A program made the position numbers and the translations under genes. From the NCBI RefSeq assembly GCF_000018685.1, contig NC_010001.1, positions 2,558,001 through 2,622,000 of the forward strand: 64,000 nucleotides of DNA. Direction: 5' to 3'. A model generated the notes under the pieces. It saw only the letters and a program-made list of their open reading frames with translations, was not told where the DNA came from and did no database searches. This stretch comes from Lachnoclostridium phytofermentans ISDg. GTDB lineage: Bacteria > Bacillota > Clostridia > Lachnospirales > Lachnospiraceae. Shown piece by piece: positions 55,256 through 63,954 of the stretch; the stretch's first letter is position 1, and each line of letters starts with the position of its first letter.

Positions 55256-56022
55256 AGCAAATAATTGCATTTACTAAGAAAGAATTTATTGAGCTAATCC
55301 GCACTGGAAAATTATATATTCTACTCATTATTTTTGTTATCTTTGGTATTATGAATCCTGCAATTGCTAAACTTACTCCATGGATGTTTGAAATGCTTGC
55401 AGATACCATGAAAGAGCAGGGTATTATTTTGAATGACATCACTGTAACAGTGATGACCTCATGGGAACAATATTATAAAAATATGTCGATGGAATTTATT
55501 GTTCTTGTCGTTATGTTTTGTGGCATTTTAACATCAGAATATCAAAAAGGAACACTCATTAATATGCTGACCAAAGGGCTTCCTAGATGGAAAGTTATTT
55601 TATCAAAAAGCTTTGCTCTATTTACAAGCTGGAGTCTTTGCTATTGGTTAAGCTTTGGAATCACCTATACTTATAATGCATATTTCTGGGATAATAGCAT
55701 TGCAAAACACTTAATATTTTCTGCAATGTGTTCTTACTTATTTGGTATATGGTTGTTATCATTAATCATGTTATGCTCTGCATTTTTAAATTCAGGTTCA
55801 GCAGTTTTGCTTACTACAGGTGTAGTCTATGTAATAACGTATCTAATAAGTTTGGTTCCAAAACTTGGTGATGTTTTACCACTAAAATTAACCTCAGGCA
55901 TGAATATACTTACCGGGAATTCCTCTATAAAGGATTACAATTTTGCATTTGCATTGACGATTATTTTGATTCTTATTGGAGGTATTGTAACAATCTTCGG
56001 ATTCAATCGTAAGAGGATTTAA
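55252..56022 (+). CDS. ABC-2 type permease (YxlG/BcrB-like)
   Basis: A 256-residue integral membrane protein with six predicted helices; TSEYQKGTLINMLTKGLPRWKV is the typical ABC-2 coupling segment. It pairs with the ATPase just upstream (4-bp overlap). Such transporters export peptides, lipids or antibiotics, or give self-resistance. The set XRE, YxlE, YxlF, YxlG ends at the terminator that follows. Confidence 0.88.
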   Translation: MKQIIAFTKKEFIELIRTGKLYILLIIFVIFGIMNPAIAKLTPWMFEMLADTMKEQGIILNDITVTVMTSWEQYYKNMSMEFIVLVVMFCGILTSEYQKGTLINMLTKGLPRWKVILSKSFALFTSWSLCYWLSFGITYTYNAYFWDNSIAKHLIFSAMCSYLFGIWLLSLIMLCSAFLNSGSAVLLTTGVVYVITYLISLVPKLGDVLPLKLTSGMNILTGNSSIKDYNFAFALTIILILIGGIVTIFGFNRKRI

Positions 56023-56049
56023 CAAATATGATTTAAATAAGAGGATTTA

Positions 56050-56098
56050 AATAAGAAGGATACGGTGTTTAGGCGGCACTGTAATCTTCTTATTTTTT
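56050..56098 (+). terminator. intrinsic terminator after the permease
   Basis: AATAAGAAGGAT pairs with ATCTTCTTATT, extended by CGGTG/CACTG, then six T. It is preceded by a repeated AAGAGGATTTAA word. Confidence 0.85.
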
Positions 56099-56226
56099 GT
56101 ATCTAGGTACATAAAGCTACTGTTATGCCAGTGTATCTCCAATTAACTTTAATTACGAGTATAAAGCCTCCTATGTTATTAAATTTTGAGATTAGCCAAA
56201 CTCAAATCAAAAAGGAGGTATCTAAA

Positions 56227-56265
56227 ATGAATATGAAAGTTTACCAAATCAAAGTAGGAATGTAA
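56227..56265 (+). CDS. possible 12-residue micro-ORF
   Basis: A perfect AAGGAGGT ribosome site lies seven bases before ATG, which encodes only MNMKVYQIKVGM before a stop. Either it is a real micro-peptide or regulatory uORF before the MFS gene, or the start of a decayed gene; the frame continues open for 22 more codons after the stop. Nothing else is seen in the 56100-56504 gap. Confidence 0.35.
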   Translation: MNMKVYQIKVGM

Positions 56266-56504
56266 GTATTATTTAAGTCTTTATCCAAAAGTAAGGCTCA
56301 ATTTCTTTATGTTAGTTACGCGATAGAGTAAAATGCAAATTTCATACGTGACATTTCTAATATTACATTGTATCATTAGAATGTTATCGAAACACAGTAC
56401 TTGTTTCGATTTCGTTCATGGTGCAAAATACGCACCTTTCAAGAGAATATATATATTTCTCATGAGTTCTTTATAATATTATATTTATACTAAGGAGATA
56501 GTTT

Positions 56505-57665
56505 ATGATTTCAATTTTATTAGTTGTCATTTACGTTGCCTTTATTAGTTTGGGATTGCCAGATTCTATCTTAGGTTCAGCATGGCCATCGATGTATCAA
56601 GATTTACATGTATCATTTTCTAGTGCAGGTATGATTAGTATGATCATAGCGGGTGGAACTATTGTATCAAGCCTAGTTAGTGATAGGATGTTACGGAAAT
56701 TTAGTACTGGTATTATAACAACAGTAAGCGTAGCAATAACAGCAGTAGCATTACTTGGTTTTTCCTTCTCCAATTCGTTCTGGCAATTATGCTTATGGAG
56801 TATCCCTTATGGCCTTGGTGCTGGTAGTGTTGATGCAGCTCTCAATAATTTTGTTGCGCTTCATTATAAATCACGCCATATGAGCTGGCTTCATTGTTTT
56901 TGGGGAGTGGGAGCAACTTTAGGCCCTTACATAATGGGACTTTGTTTGACCAATGGGCTAAAATGGAATTCCGGATACCAAACCATTGGTGTAATTCAAA
57001 TAATCCTTGTTATCTTTCTTTTTATTTCCCTTCCTTTATGGAAAGTGAAGCACATTGATAAGGAAAATGAAGTAGTCGAAGCAAAAGGTCTCAATTTTAG
57101 AGAAACGGTAAAACTTCCAGGTGCCAAGCCTATTTTAATCGCATTTTTCTCTTATTCAGCATTAGAAGCTACAGCAGGGCTTTGGGCAAGCAGTTTTATG
57201 GTTCTCTATAAAGGAATCGATGCAGTAACCGCTGCAAAATGGGCAGCACTATTTTACCTAGGAATCACAGTAGGTAGGTTTCTAGCTGGTTTTGTAACTG
57301 GAAAGTTAGGGAATAAAAAGATGATACGTCTTGGACAAGCCATTGCATTTCTCGGAACAATCATGATGTTACTGCCACTTGGAAACCTAGGTGCTTTGTT
57401 TGGACTAATCTTAATCGGACTTGGTTGTGCACCTATTTACCCAAGCCTACTTCACGAAACACCAGATAATTTTGGAGCTGACAAATCCCAATCGATCATG
57501 GGAATGCAAATGGCATGTGCTTATATTGGTACCACAATTATGGCACCCTTATTTGGTGTTATAGCAGAAAAAATCAGTATAAGTGTCTACCCATTTTATT
57601 TAATGATATTTACTGTGTTAATGTTTGTAATGGTAGAACGTGTGAATAAGCTTCACGGGAGATAA
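56505..57665 (+). CDS. MFS transporter
   Basis: A 386-residue permease with 12 hydrophobic helices; the first reads ILLVVIYVAFISLGLPDSIL. The conserved motif-A-like loop SDRMLRKFSTG lies between helices 2 and 3, with a GKLGNKKMIR loop in the second half. The sequence LGLPDSILGSAWP and SWLHCFWGVGATLGP resemble the FucP/YbjJ-like group, so a sugar or a metabolite is likely. AAGGAG precedes the ATG. Confidence 0.85.
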   Translation: MISILLVVIYVAFISLGLPDSILGSAWPSMYQDLHVSFSSAGMISMIIAGGTIVSSLVSDRMLRKFSTGIITTVSVAITAVALLGFSFSNSFWQLCLWSIPYGLGAGSVDAALNNFVALHYKSRHMSWLHCFWGVGATLGPYIMGLCLTNGLKWNSGYQTIGVIQIILVIFLFISLPLWKVKHIDKENEVVEAKGLNFRETVKLPGAKPILIAFFSYSALEATAGLWASSFMVLYKGIDAVTAAKWAALFYLGITVGRFLAGFVTGKLGNKKMIRLGQAIAFLGTIMMLLPLGNLGALFGLILIGLGCAPIYPSLLHETPDNFGADKSQSIMGMQMACAYIGTTIMAPLFGVIAEKISISVYPFYLMIFTVLMFVMVERVNKLHGR

Positions 57666-57868
57666 CAAATATAGGAATATAGAATTATTAACTACCGTAT
57701 ATACTTAATCTTGAAATGTAGTTAATTTAGAGAAAGTATTGCGCGATAAGATTCAAAAAAGATTTACAAAAAGATATACAAAAGATTTACAAAAGCTGTA
57801 TTTAAAATACTTATTAGAACTAAATAGTAAAAACACTATTAAAAACATTATCACAAGGAGGTTAAACA

Positions 57869-58231
57869 ATGGAATTTTGCTGGATTACAATTAATGTTAG
57901 AAACATGGAAGAGTCGCTTCATTTTTATCATGAGATTATTGGCCTTAAAATAGCAGAGCGGTTTAAGATAGGAGACGAAACAGAAATAGCAATGCTAGGA
58001 GAAGTCGGAGGTACTAAAGTTGAATTAATCTGCAATAAAGATCATATCGTACAGAGTACCGGCCTATCTATAGGGTTTGAAGTTGATTCACTAGAGAAAG
58101 CGATGGAACTAATGCGCGAAAATAATATATCAATTCAAAGAGGACCAATTTCACCGAATCCATCGGTTAGCTTTTTCTTTATCAATGATCCAAATGGTCT
58201 CGAAGTACAGATTGTTCAACATAGCCATTAA
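57869..58231 (+). CDS. VOC-family (glyoxalase/bleomycin-resistance-like) protein
   Basis: A 120-residue protein with two beta-alpha-beta-beta-beta modules: WITINVRNMEESLHFYHEII at the start and FFFINDPNGLEVQIVQ at the end. The Glu ligands are present (KVELI, LEVQIV), but the usual first His is replaced by Thr in WITINV, so metal binding may differ. Function could be isomerase, dioxygenase or drug-binding. CAAGGAGG precedes the ATG. Confidence 0.85.
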   Translation: MEFCWITINVRNMEESLHFYHEIIGLKIAERFKIGDETEIAMLGEVGGTKVELICNKDHIVQSTGLSIGFEVDSLEKAMELMRENNISIQRGPISPNPSVSFFFINDPNGLEVQIVQHSH

Positions 58232-58268
58232 TAAGAAAAGAAAGAAATAAATCATCTTATTAAATAAT

Positions 58269-58468
58269 GTATCATTCGTAGATTTTGTTATTAATAAGCA
58301 TGGGCTCGATTACTTTATGAGCCTTCATGATTATTATGAAGATGAATTAAATATTAAAAACAACAAGAACATATTAATCTTATGAAATCTGAGTGGGTTA
58401 ATTTTCTTAATACTTATCAATATCAAATGACTTACGAAGAACTCGATTCCCTTATTCAAAAGAACTAG
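58269..58468 (+). pseudogene. frameshifted coding remnant
   Basis: One frame reads VDFVINKHGLDYFMSLHDYY and more, without a start codon. Near 58360 the sense continues in another frame as KQQEHINLMKSEWVNFLNTY to YEELDSLIQKN and a stop. It looks like the eroded remains of a small gene of unknown family. Confidence 0.35.
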
Positions 58469-58564
58469 TAGTTAACATTTAATATTGTGAAGGTTATCAT
58501 ATAGATTTACTTTATTTAATTTATGAATTATCTGTTAACATTTTGTTAAAATTGTCAGTATAAT

Positions 58565-58593
58565 TTGATTTTTTATTTCTATTGAATTATAAT
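58565..58593 (+). promoter_or_regulatory. promoter-like sequence before the rubredoxin-like gene
   Basis: TTGATT (58565-58570) and TATAAT (58588-58593) with a 17-bp spacer, 200 bp before the ATG. Confidence 0.45.
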
Positions 58594-58701
58594 ATGTTTA
58601 TACAAGTTGAAAAAATGTAAATACACTTGTCATAAAAGATTGTTCAGGTATATATTTCTACCAGAAATAATATACTTATCAAGTATATATTTTCTTAATT
58701 C

Positions 58702-58748
58702 ATTACAAGTAAAAGAATGTGAAGCATACTTTTTCTTGTTAATAGATA
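58702..58748 (+). repeat. dispersed hairpin element, copy 11
   Basis: ACAAG-T-AAAAG (58705-58715) pairs with CTTTT-T-CTTGT (58729-58739), followed by TAATAGATA. The loop differs from the consensus. Confidence 0.55.
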
Positions 58749-58793
58749 CTAAGATATATATAGAACAAATAAAATAAACAGGAGGATTAAAAT

Positions 58794-59129
58794 ATGAATA
58801 AATTATTTAAATGTACCGTTTGCGGTTATATCTATGAAGGAGAGAATGCTCCAGATGTATGTCCAAAATGTCTTCAGGGAGCTGACAAATTTGTTGAATT
58901 AAACGAAGAAGATGCTAACAAAGTGTATCGTTCAGATAAGTCAAACTCAATCCATATGCAGATTATTCGTTTAGCTGAGAAAATTGCAAAATTAAGTCAA
59001 GCTGGAATCGAAGATAATCTTGATCCAATGTGCGTAGCTGCTTTTACAAAGGCTAAGGACGAAGCTTGGACAATTAAACAAAGATCTAAAGCTGAGCTAG
59101 CTGGACATATGAGCAAGGGTAAATGGTAA
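58794..59129 (+). CDS. rubredoxin-like protein with helical tail
   Basis: A 111-residue protein. Residues 1-36 are a rubrerythrin-type rubredoxin domain with C7-x2-C10-GY and C23-P-x-C26, shorter than a classical rubredoxin. The tail (50-111) is helical and of no family I recognise ([20 protein letters not shown]). It likely binds one iron and carries electrons, perhaps in oxidative-stress defence. AGGAGG precedes the ATG. It is a single gene closed by a terminator. Confidence 0.85.
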   Translation: MNKLFKCTVCGYIYEGENAPDVCPKCLQGADKFVELNEEDANKVYRSDKSNSIHMQIIRLAEKIAKLSQAGIEDNLDPMCVAAFTKAKDEAWTIKQRSKAELAGHMSKGKW

Positions 59130-59155
59130 AATAATTATAAACTTTAATATATCTT

Positions 59156-59203
59156 AAAAAAAGAAAGGGCATAAATAACTCGATTTATGCCGTTTCTTTT
59201 TCT
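59156..59203 (+). terminator. intrinsic terminator
   Basis: AAAGAAAGGGCATAAAT pairs with ATTTATGCCGTTTCTTT around six bases, followed by T. Confidence 0.85.
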
Positions 59204-59413
59204 ATATCCAATTTCTTGTAAAATCAGGGTTGGTACTACACAAATTATTTTCAATTGCCTTATCTAAAATCCTTTTAACCAATTGGTAATAAAATACCAG
59301 ATGTATTGAATTATTTCAATTTATATTATATCCTATAGTTAATATGTTAATCATTTCCTTTAGCTTACAATAGAGGGAGAAGTACCAATACTAATTAAAT
59401 GGGGGAGACATAT

Positions 59414-60568
59414 ATGGAGTGGAGCTATAAGAATATATGCAGTTTATGGGAGTTCAGAAGAGAAGATATGAAAGAACGTAAGAAAAAAGGTAGAATGTTA
59501 CATGTATTATCAATTGTCGCAGGTGGAATCCTCGCTATAATATGGCCATATAACAAAAATAGCTCTTTTTTATCTTTTTTTTTAATAATATGTGTCACTG
59601 TTATCATCTGTAATTTAATACATGCTATAGTTCATGAGACTGGTCACCTAATAGGCGGCTTAATTAGTGGATACCGTTTAATCTCCTTCCGAATTTTTTT
59701 ATTAACTTTCGTGAAAATAGATAATCATTTTAAAATTAAGTTACAAAAGTTAAAAGGGACAGGTGGCCAGTGCCTTATGCTTCCTCCAAAAGGAATTGAA
59801 TTCGCACACTGCCCATATTATCTGTACATTATGGGCGGTATCTTTTTTGATATGTTCATAACTATACTTGTATTTTTCAGTGCAGTTTGGTTGTGTAAAA
59901 GCCCTCTAATGAAATATTTATTACTAACTTATGTTGTATTTGGAATTCTCTTAGCAATTATCAACTATATTCCTTTACCAAATGTAACAACTGATGGTAC
60001 CAATCTGCGAGCGATTCGACGAAATAAATTATTACTACAATCCTTTTTGCAACAGCTTGTTATTTATCAAACCTTGTGTGCTGGTAAAGATTTTCATGAA
60101 TTTACGGAAGAAGAGATTGAGATTCCTAAAGATGCAGATATAACAGAGCCAATTAATAGTTTATTATTAAATATTCAGTACATGAAATGTCTAAAAATCA
60201 AAGATTTTAAAATGGCAGAGGACATGCTTTCTAAGATGGAAAGCGAATATGAAAGTATGACAAGACGTATGCAATTTACTATAGATGTGGAACGATTATA
60301 TCTTTTATTGATTCAAGATGTTGATATCCGAGGCATAAAAACCCATTACAAAAATATAAAAAAAGATATGAAGAAAAATAAAAATATACCATCTGTCTTA
60401 CGTACCTTATACGCTTACGAGAGAATAATTCATAAGGAAAAGAATAAAGTTATTCCGTTCATAAAAAGAATTAACGTAATGTTACATACTACTCCGATCA
60501 AACAGGAAATTCAACTAAATATTGAACTTATGGAATGGGTAGAAAAACAAATTATTGCCGCGGCATAA
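59414..60568 (+). CDS. S2P/M50-like membrane zinc metalloprotease
   Basis: A 384-residue membrane protein. A helix (about 50-80) carries HETGH at residues 74-78, the zinc-protease HExxH motif. A second conserved site, NYIPLPNVTTDG with D194, matches the NxxPxxxxDG zinc-ligand region of site-2 proteases. About five membrane helices fill the first 200 residues; the last 180 are a soluble helical region. S2P enzymes cut substrates within the membrane to release anti-sigma factors or peptide signals. The preferred ATG has GGGGGAG six bases upstream. No obvious substrate gene is adjacent. Confidence 0.75.
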   Translation: MEWSYKNICSLWEFRREDMKERKKKGRMLHVLSIVAGGILAIIWPYNKNSSFLSFFLIICVTVIICNLIHAIVHETGHLIGGLISGYRLISFRIFLLTFVKIDNHFKIKLQKLKGTGGQCLMLPPKGIEFAHCPYYLYIMGGIFFDMFITILVFFSAVWLCKSPLMKYLLLTYVVFGILLAIINYIPLPNVTTDGTNLRAIRRNKLLLQSFLQQLVIYQTLCAGKDFHEFTEEEIEIPKDADITEPINSLLLNIQYMKCLKIKDFKMAEDMLSKMESEYESMTRRMQFTIDVERLYLLLIQDVDIRGIKTHYKNIKKDMKKNKNIPSVLRTLYAYERIIHKEKNKVIPFIKRINVMLHTTPIKQEIQLNIELMEWVEKQIIAAA

Positions 60569-60704
60569 TCTGAAATCCAATGGGGTATCAATTAATAATC
60601 AATCGTATAATATCATTTTCCACCCTATGTCTTGTAAAAAACCAAGGATATTCCAGAACTACTTATCCAAAGAAAGAACCTTGAGTTACATTTAATGAAA
60701 TGTA

Positions 60705-60746
60705 GAAAGCTATGTGTATTTTAAACGCATAGCTTTCTTATTATTT
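60705..60746 (+). terminator. intrinsic terminator after the protease
   Basis: GAAAGCTATG (60705-60714) pairs with CATAGCTTTC (60728-60737), followed by TTATTATTT. Confidence 0.75.
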
Positions 60747-60763
60747 ATCTTTCTTCTTGTTTT

Positions 60764-60945
60764 CGTTTTTATTATTGTCTTTTTAATCATTGTCTTTTTA
60801 TTATTGCCTTTTTATTATTGTCTTTTCTATCATTGTCATTTTATCATTGTTTTTTATCATTGTCTTTTCTATCATTGTATTTTTATCATTGTTTTTTATC
60901 ATTGTCTTATCTACCATTGTCTTTTTATCATTGTCTTTTTTATGG
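60764..60945 (+). repeat. irregular 12-15 bp tandem repeat array
   Basis: Units such as TTTTTATCATTGTC and TTTTCTATCATTGTC repeat about 13 times. The plus strand reads as a hydrophobic open frame purely because of the repeat; no ribosome site. It is non-coding in my view. Confidence 0.8.
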
Positions 60946-61147
60946 TAAACTTTTGATGATTAGATATTTATGAAACGTCTTGTCATTCTCTATTTTTTCA
61001 ATCTCCATAATTTCTACAAATCTATTCGATATTATAAAAGCATTCACAATTATCCTGATTAAACAAGGAGGTAGAATATAAGTTTAAGTAATTCAATCTT
61101 CATGTTGGAATCAGACTAACAAATTGATAAATAAGAGATTGTAAAGA

Positions 61148-61297
61148 ATGAAAACAAAGATGAATAAAGAAATTAAAACTAAGATGAGTAAAAAAACTAA
61201 AACAATGATGAGTAAAGAAACTAAAACAAAGGTGAGTAAAGAAATTAAAACAAAGGTGAGTAAAGAAATTAAAACAAAGGTAAGTAAAGAATTCTAG
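61148..61297 (+). CDS. possible Lys-rich octapeptide-repeat peptide, 49 residues
   Basis: A 24-bp unit repeated about six times stays in frame from ATG 61148 to TAG 61297 and encodes repeats of K(V/M)SKE(I/T)KT. The period is a multiple of three and third-position changes are few. The ribosome site is weak. It ends 86 bp before the copper-transport gene. Either a small basic repeat peptide or just a minisatellite that happens to be open. Confidence 0.35.
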   Translation: MKTKMNKEIKTKMSKKTKTMMSKETKTKVSKEIKTKVSKEIKTKVSKEF

Positions 61298-61382
61298 CAA
61301 ACAAATGCTCCATGTCATTAAACAGCGAGATATAGGAACAAATCCATCATTTTTGGAAAATGACGATAAGGGAGGAAATCAA

Positions 61383-63248
61383 TTGGAACCAAGTATTAAG
61401 GAAAAAGAGTTTAAGATAGGGGGGATGACCTGCGTAAGTTGTGAGAATAGAATCGAGAGTCAGTTAAACCAAAACTTAGGAATAAAAAAAGCAGAAGTCA
61501 GTTACAGCAATGGAACAGCGCAGATATCCTATGACAGCGATATTATTACAATCAAAGAGATTATACAAATTATAGAAGATTCGGGTTATGAGGTAATAGA
61601 AGATTCCAGCACTCAAAAAAACAGTACCAATAATACTAATAAATTATTAGGTGCAGCAGTCATTATACTAGCTCTTTATACCATTAATAAGAGATTTGGG
61701 TTATTTGAGCTTTTTAACTTCTTTCCACAAGCAGAGGAAGGTATGGGCTATGGAATGTTATTTATCATTGGGCTGTTAACCTCTGTACACTGCGTTGCAA
61801 TGTGTGGTGGAATAAATCTCTCACAATGTATCCCACAAGCTACAAAACAAAGAGGACAAGATGGAAAGCTAACATCACTTAGACCAAGCTTACTGTATAA
61901 TTTGGGAAGAGTAATCTCTTATACTGTAATCGGCGGTATTGTAGGAGCGCTTGGCTCCGTAATTAGTTTTTCCGGAAGTTTTAAAGGTATTGTTCAAATA
62001 GTGGCAGGGGTTTTTATGGTGATCATGGGATTAAATATGTTAAATATCTTTCCATGGCTTAGAAAATTAAACCCACGAATGCCAAAAATATTTGCTAGGA
62101 AAATAAAGACAGAAAAAAACAGTAATAGTCCATTCTATGTCGGCTTACTGAATGGTCTTATGCCATGCGGACCATTGCAGGCGATGCAGCTTTATGCTTT
62201 ATCTACAGGTAATCCATTAAAAGGTGCTCTTTCCATGCTTTTATTCAGTTTGGGAACCGTCCCATTAATGTTTGGGTTAGGCGTATTGAGTTCTGTACTT
62301 AGCCAAAAATTTACGAAGAAAGTTATGACAGCTGGTGCAGTTTTGGTTGTTGTTCTCGGAGCCTCCATGTTTCATAGCGGACTTAGTTTATCAGGCTTTG
62401 CTGCATCACCATTTGGTCAGTCTGCTAATAGTAACGTAGCGAAAATTCAAGATGGTGTCCAGATAGTAAATACCACTCTAAATCCAGGTCGATACGAACC
62501 AATAACCGTTCAAGCTGGAATACCTGTGAAATGGATAATTACAGCTGAAAATGGAAGTATAAATGGATGTAACAATCGAATTTATATTCGAGAGTACGGT
62601 ATTGAAAAGAAATTTGAAATTGGAGAAAATGTAATTGAGTTTACACCTGAGAAAGCAGGAACATATCGTTACAGCTGTTGGATGGGTATGATTCGAAGTA
62701 CAATCACTGTACTAGAAGAAGGCGAAACAGCTCCGCCTTCTGGAGAAGAAGTACAGGAGGATTACAATGATTCTTATTATGATTCTAATCTTTTTGATGA
62801 TACCGTTCAAGAAAAGGAACCAGCAGGATATCAGATTCCTGTAGACAATGTTGTAATTGCAGAGAAAAATGGTGATAAACAGACAGTAGAAATAAATGTA
62901 ACGGAATCAGGATTCAGCCCAGCTTTAATCATTATGGAGTCTGCCGTTGAAACTGAATGGAATATCCATGCAGAATCTTTAAATGAAGGAAATAAAACAC
63001 TGTTATTTCCGTTTTATGAAACAATCATACCTCTGGATGAGGGAGATAACCGCTTGTATGTCTTACCAATTACAGATTTTGATTTCTCCACTATAGATTA
63101 TAATTTCTTTGGGTTTGTTAAAGTAGTGGATGATATCGATGATATCGATCTAGATGCCATAAAAGAACAAGTGCGAGGCTATGAAACTTACAAATGGAAT
63201 TATAATGAGATAGGATATGGTGGAGGTGGGGGTGCTAGCTGCCATTAG
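61383..63248 (+). CDS. HMA - SafE/DsbD-like membrane - cupredoxin fusion protein
   Basis: A 621-residue metal-handling membrane protein. Residues 8-75 are an HMA domain with the Cu(I) site C17-x2-C20 in GGMTCVSC. About 85-340 is a six-helix SafE/DsbD-type module with LTSVHCVAMCGGINLSQC and LLNGLMPCGPLQAMQLY. From about 355 a cupredoxin-like domain follows (VKWIITAENGSINGCNNRIY, YRYSCWMGMI), then an acidic linker and a second beta-rich domain ending in GGGGGASCH. It probably moves copper across the membrane or reduces a partner outside. TTG 61383 with GGGAGG is preferred over ATG 61305, which has no ribosome site. Confidence 0.85.
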   Translation: MEPSIKEKEFKIGGMTCVSCENRIESQLNQNLGIKKAEVSYSNGTAQISYDSDIITIKEIIQIIEDSGYEVIEDSSTQKNSTNNTNKLLGAAVIILALYTINKRFGLFELFNFFPQAEEGMGYGMLFIIGLLTSVHCVAMCGGINLSQCIPQATKQRGQDGKLTSLRPSLLYNLGRVISYTVIGGIVGALGSVISFSGSFKGIVQIVAGVFMVIMGLNMLNIFPWLRKLNPRMPKIFARKIKTEKNSNSPFYVGLLNGLMPCGPLQAMQLYALSTGNPLKGALSMLLFSLGTVPLMFGLGVLSSVLSQKFTKKVMTAGAVLVVVLGASMFHSGLSLSGFAASPFGQSANSNVAKIQDGVQIVNTTLNPGRYEPITVQAGIPVKWIITAENGSINGCNNRIYIREYGIEKKFEIGENVIEFTPEKAGTYRYSCWMGMIRSTITVLEEGETAPPSGEEVQEDYNDSYYDSNLFDDTVQEKEPAGYQIPVDNVVIAEKNGDKQTVEINVTESGFSPALIIMESAVETEWNIHAESLNEGNKTLLFPFYETIIPLDEGDNRLYVLPITDFDFSTIDYNFFGFVKVVDDIDDIDLDAIKEQVRGYETYKWNYNEIGYGGGGGASCH

Positions 63249-63405
63249 ATAATCAACTGGCATTAATACAATTACTTATAGTCGACGAAATTAATTATTT
63301 CGTATTAATTACGTCGTATTAAATATATCGTTATATTGTTTCAATATCAATTATATCGTATCAATTATGTCGAATACCATTAACATAAAAAGGGAGAGCA
63401 TGACT

Positions 63406-63954
63406 ATGTCAAAATTAAAAAAAGATAACAAAAAAAGTAAAAAAATCAATTCCACAACAATCATTTTAACATTGGCTTTATTGCTATTGGTAGGATTTAC
63501 AGTAGTAAATAAATTAAATAACTCAAACGATAAGGAGAAAACTTCCTCAAGTAATAAACAGGGGAAAACTGTACTTAATGATAATGGGGATCTTGTTATT
63601 ACGAAAAGTGATATTTCATCAAAAGCAACTTTTTATCCAGTAGAGGTTGATGGAACAAAATTAGAAGTGATTGCTGTAGAAGCTCCTGACGGTACAATCC
63701 GAACAGCTTTTAACACATGTCAGGTTTGTTTTAGCTCCGGAAGGGGATATTATGTTCAACAAAATGATTTATTAATATGCCAAAATTGTGGTAATCGTTT
63801 TAAAACCAGTGATGTAGAAGTTTCTAGAGGTGGCTGTAATCCAGTGCCTATTTTCGATGAAGAAAAAACTGTAAATGACGATACGATAGTTATCTCTAAT
63901 GATTATCTAAAAGAAGCGAAACAAATCTTTGCAAACTGGAAAAAAGGATTTTAG
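63406..63954 (+). CDS. DUF2318-like exported metal-binding protein
   Basis: A 182-residue protein with one N-terminal membrane anchor (about 18-37), a Ser/Asn/Lys-rich linker, and an exterior domain with two CxxC pairs: NTCQVCFSSGRGYY and LICQNCGNRF, plus a later RGGCNP. This matches DUF2318, the FtrD-like family seen with bacterial iron/copper uptake systems. GGGAG lies 8-9 bases before ATG 63406; two in-frame ATGs upstream are less well placed. It follows the HMA-SafE-cupredoxin gene and is probably its partner. Confidence 0.8.
   Translation: MSKLKKDNKKSKKINSTTIILTLALLLLVGFTVVNKLNNSNDKEKTSSSNKQGKTVLNDNGDLVITKSDISSKATFYPVEVDGTKLEVIAVEAPDGTIRTAFNTCQVCFSSGRGYYVQQNDLLICQNCGNRFKTSDVEVSRGGCNPVPIFDEEKTVNDDTIVISNDYLKEAKQIFANWKKGF

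Noticed and set aside
60714..60956. An 80-residue, extremely hydrophobic ORF
   Set aside because: It is produced by the tandem repeat array, starts inside a terminator hairpin and has no ribosome binding site.
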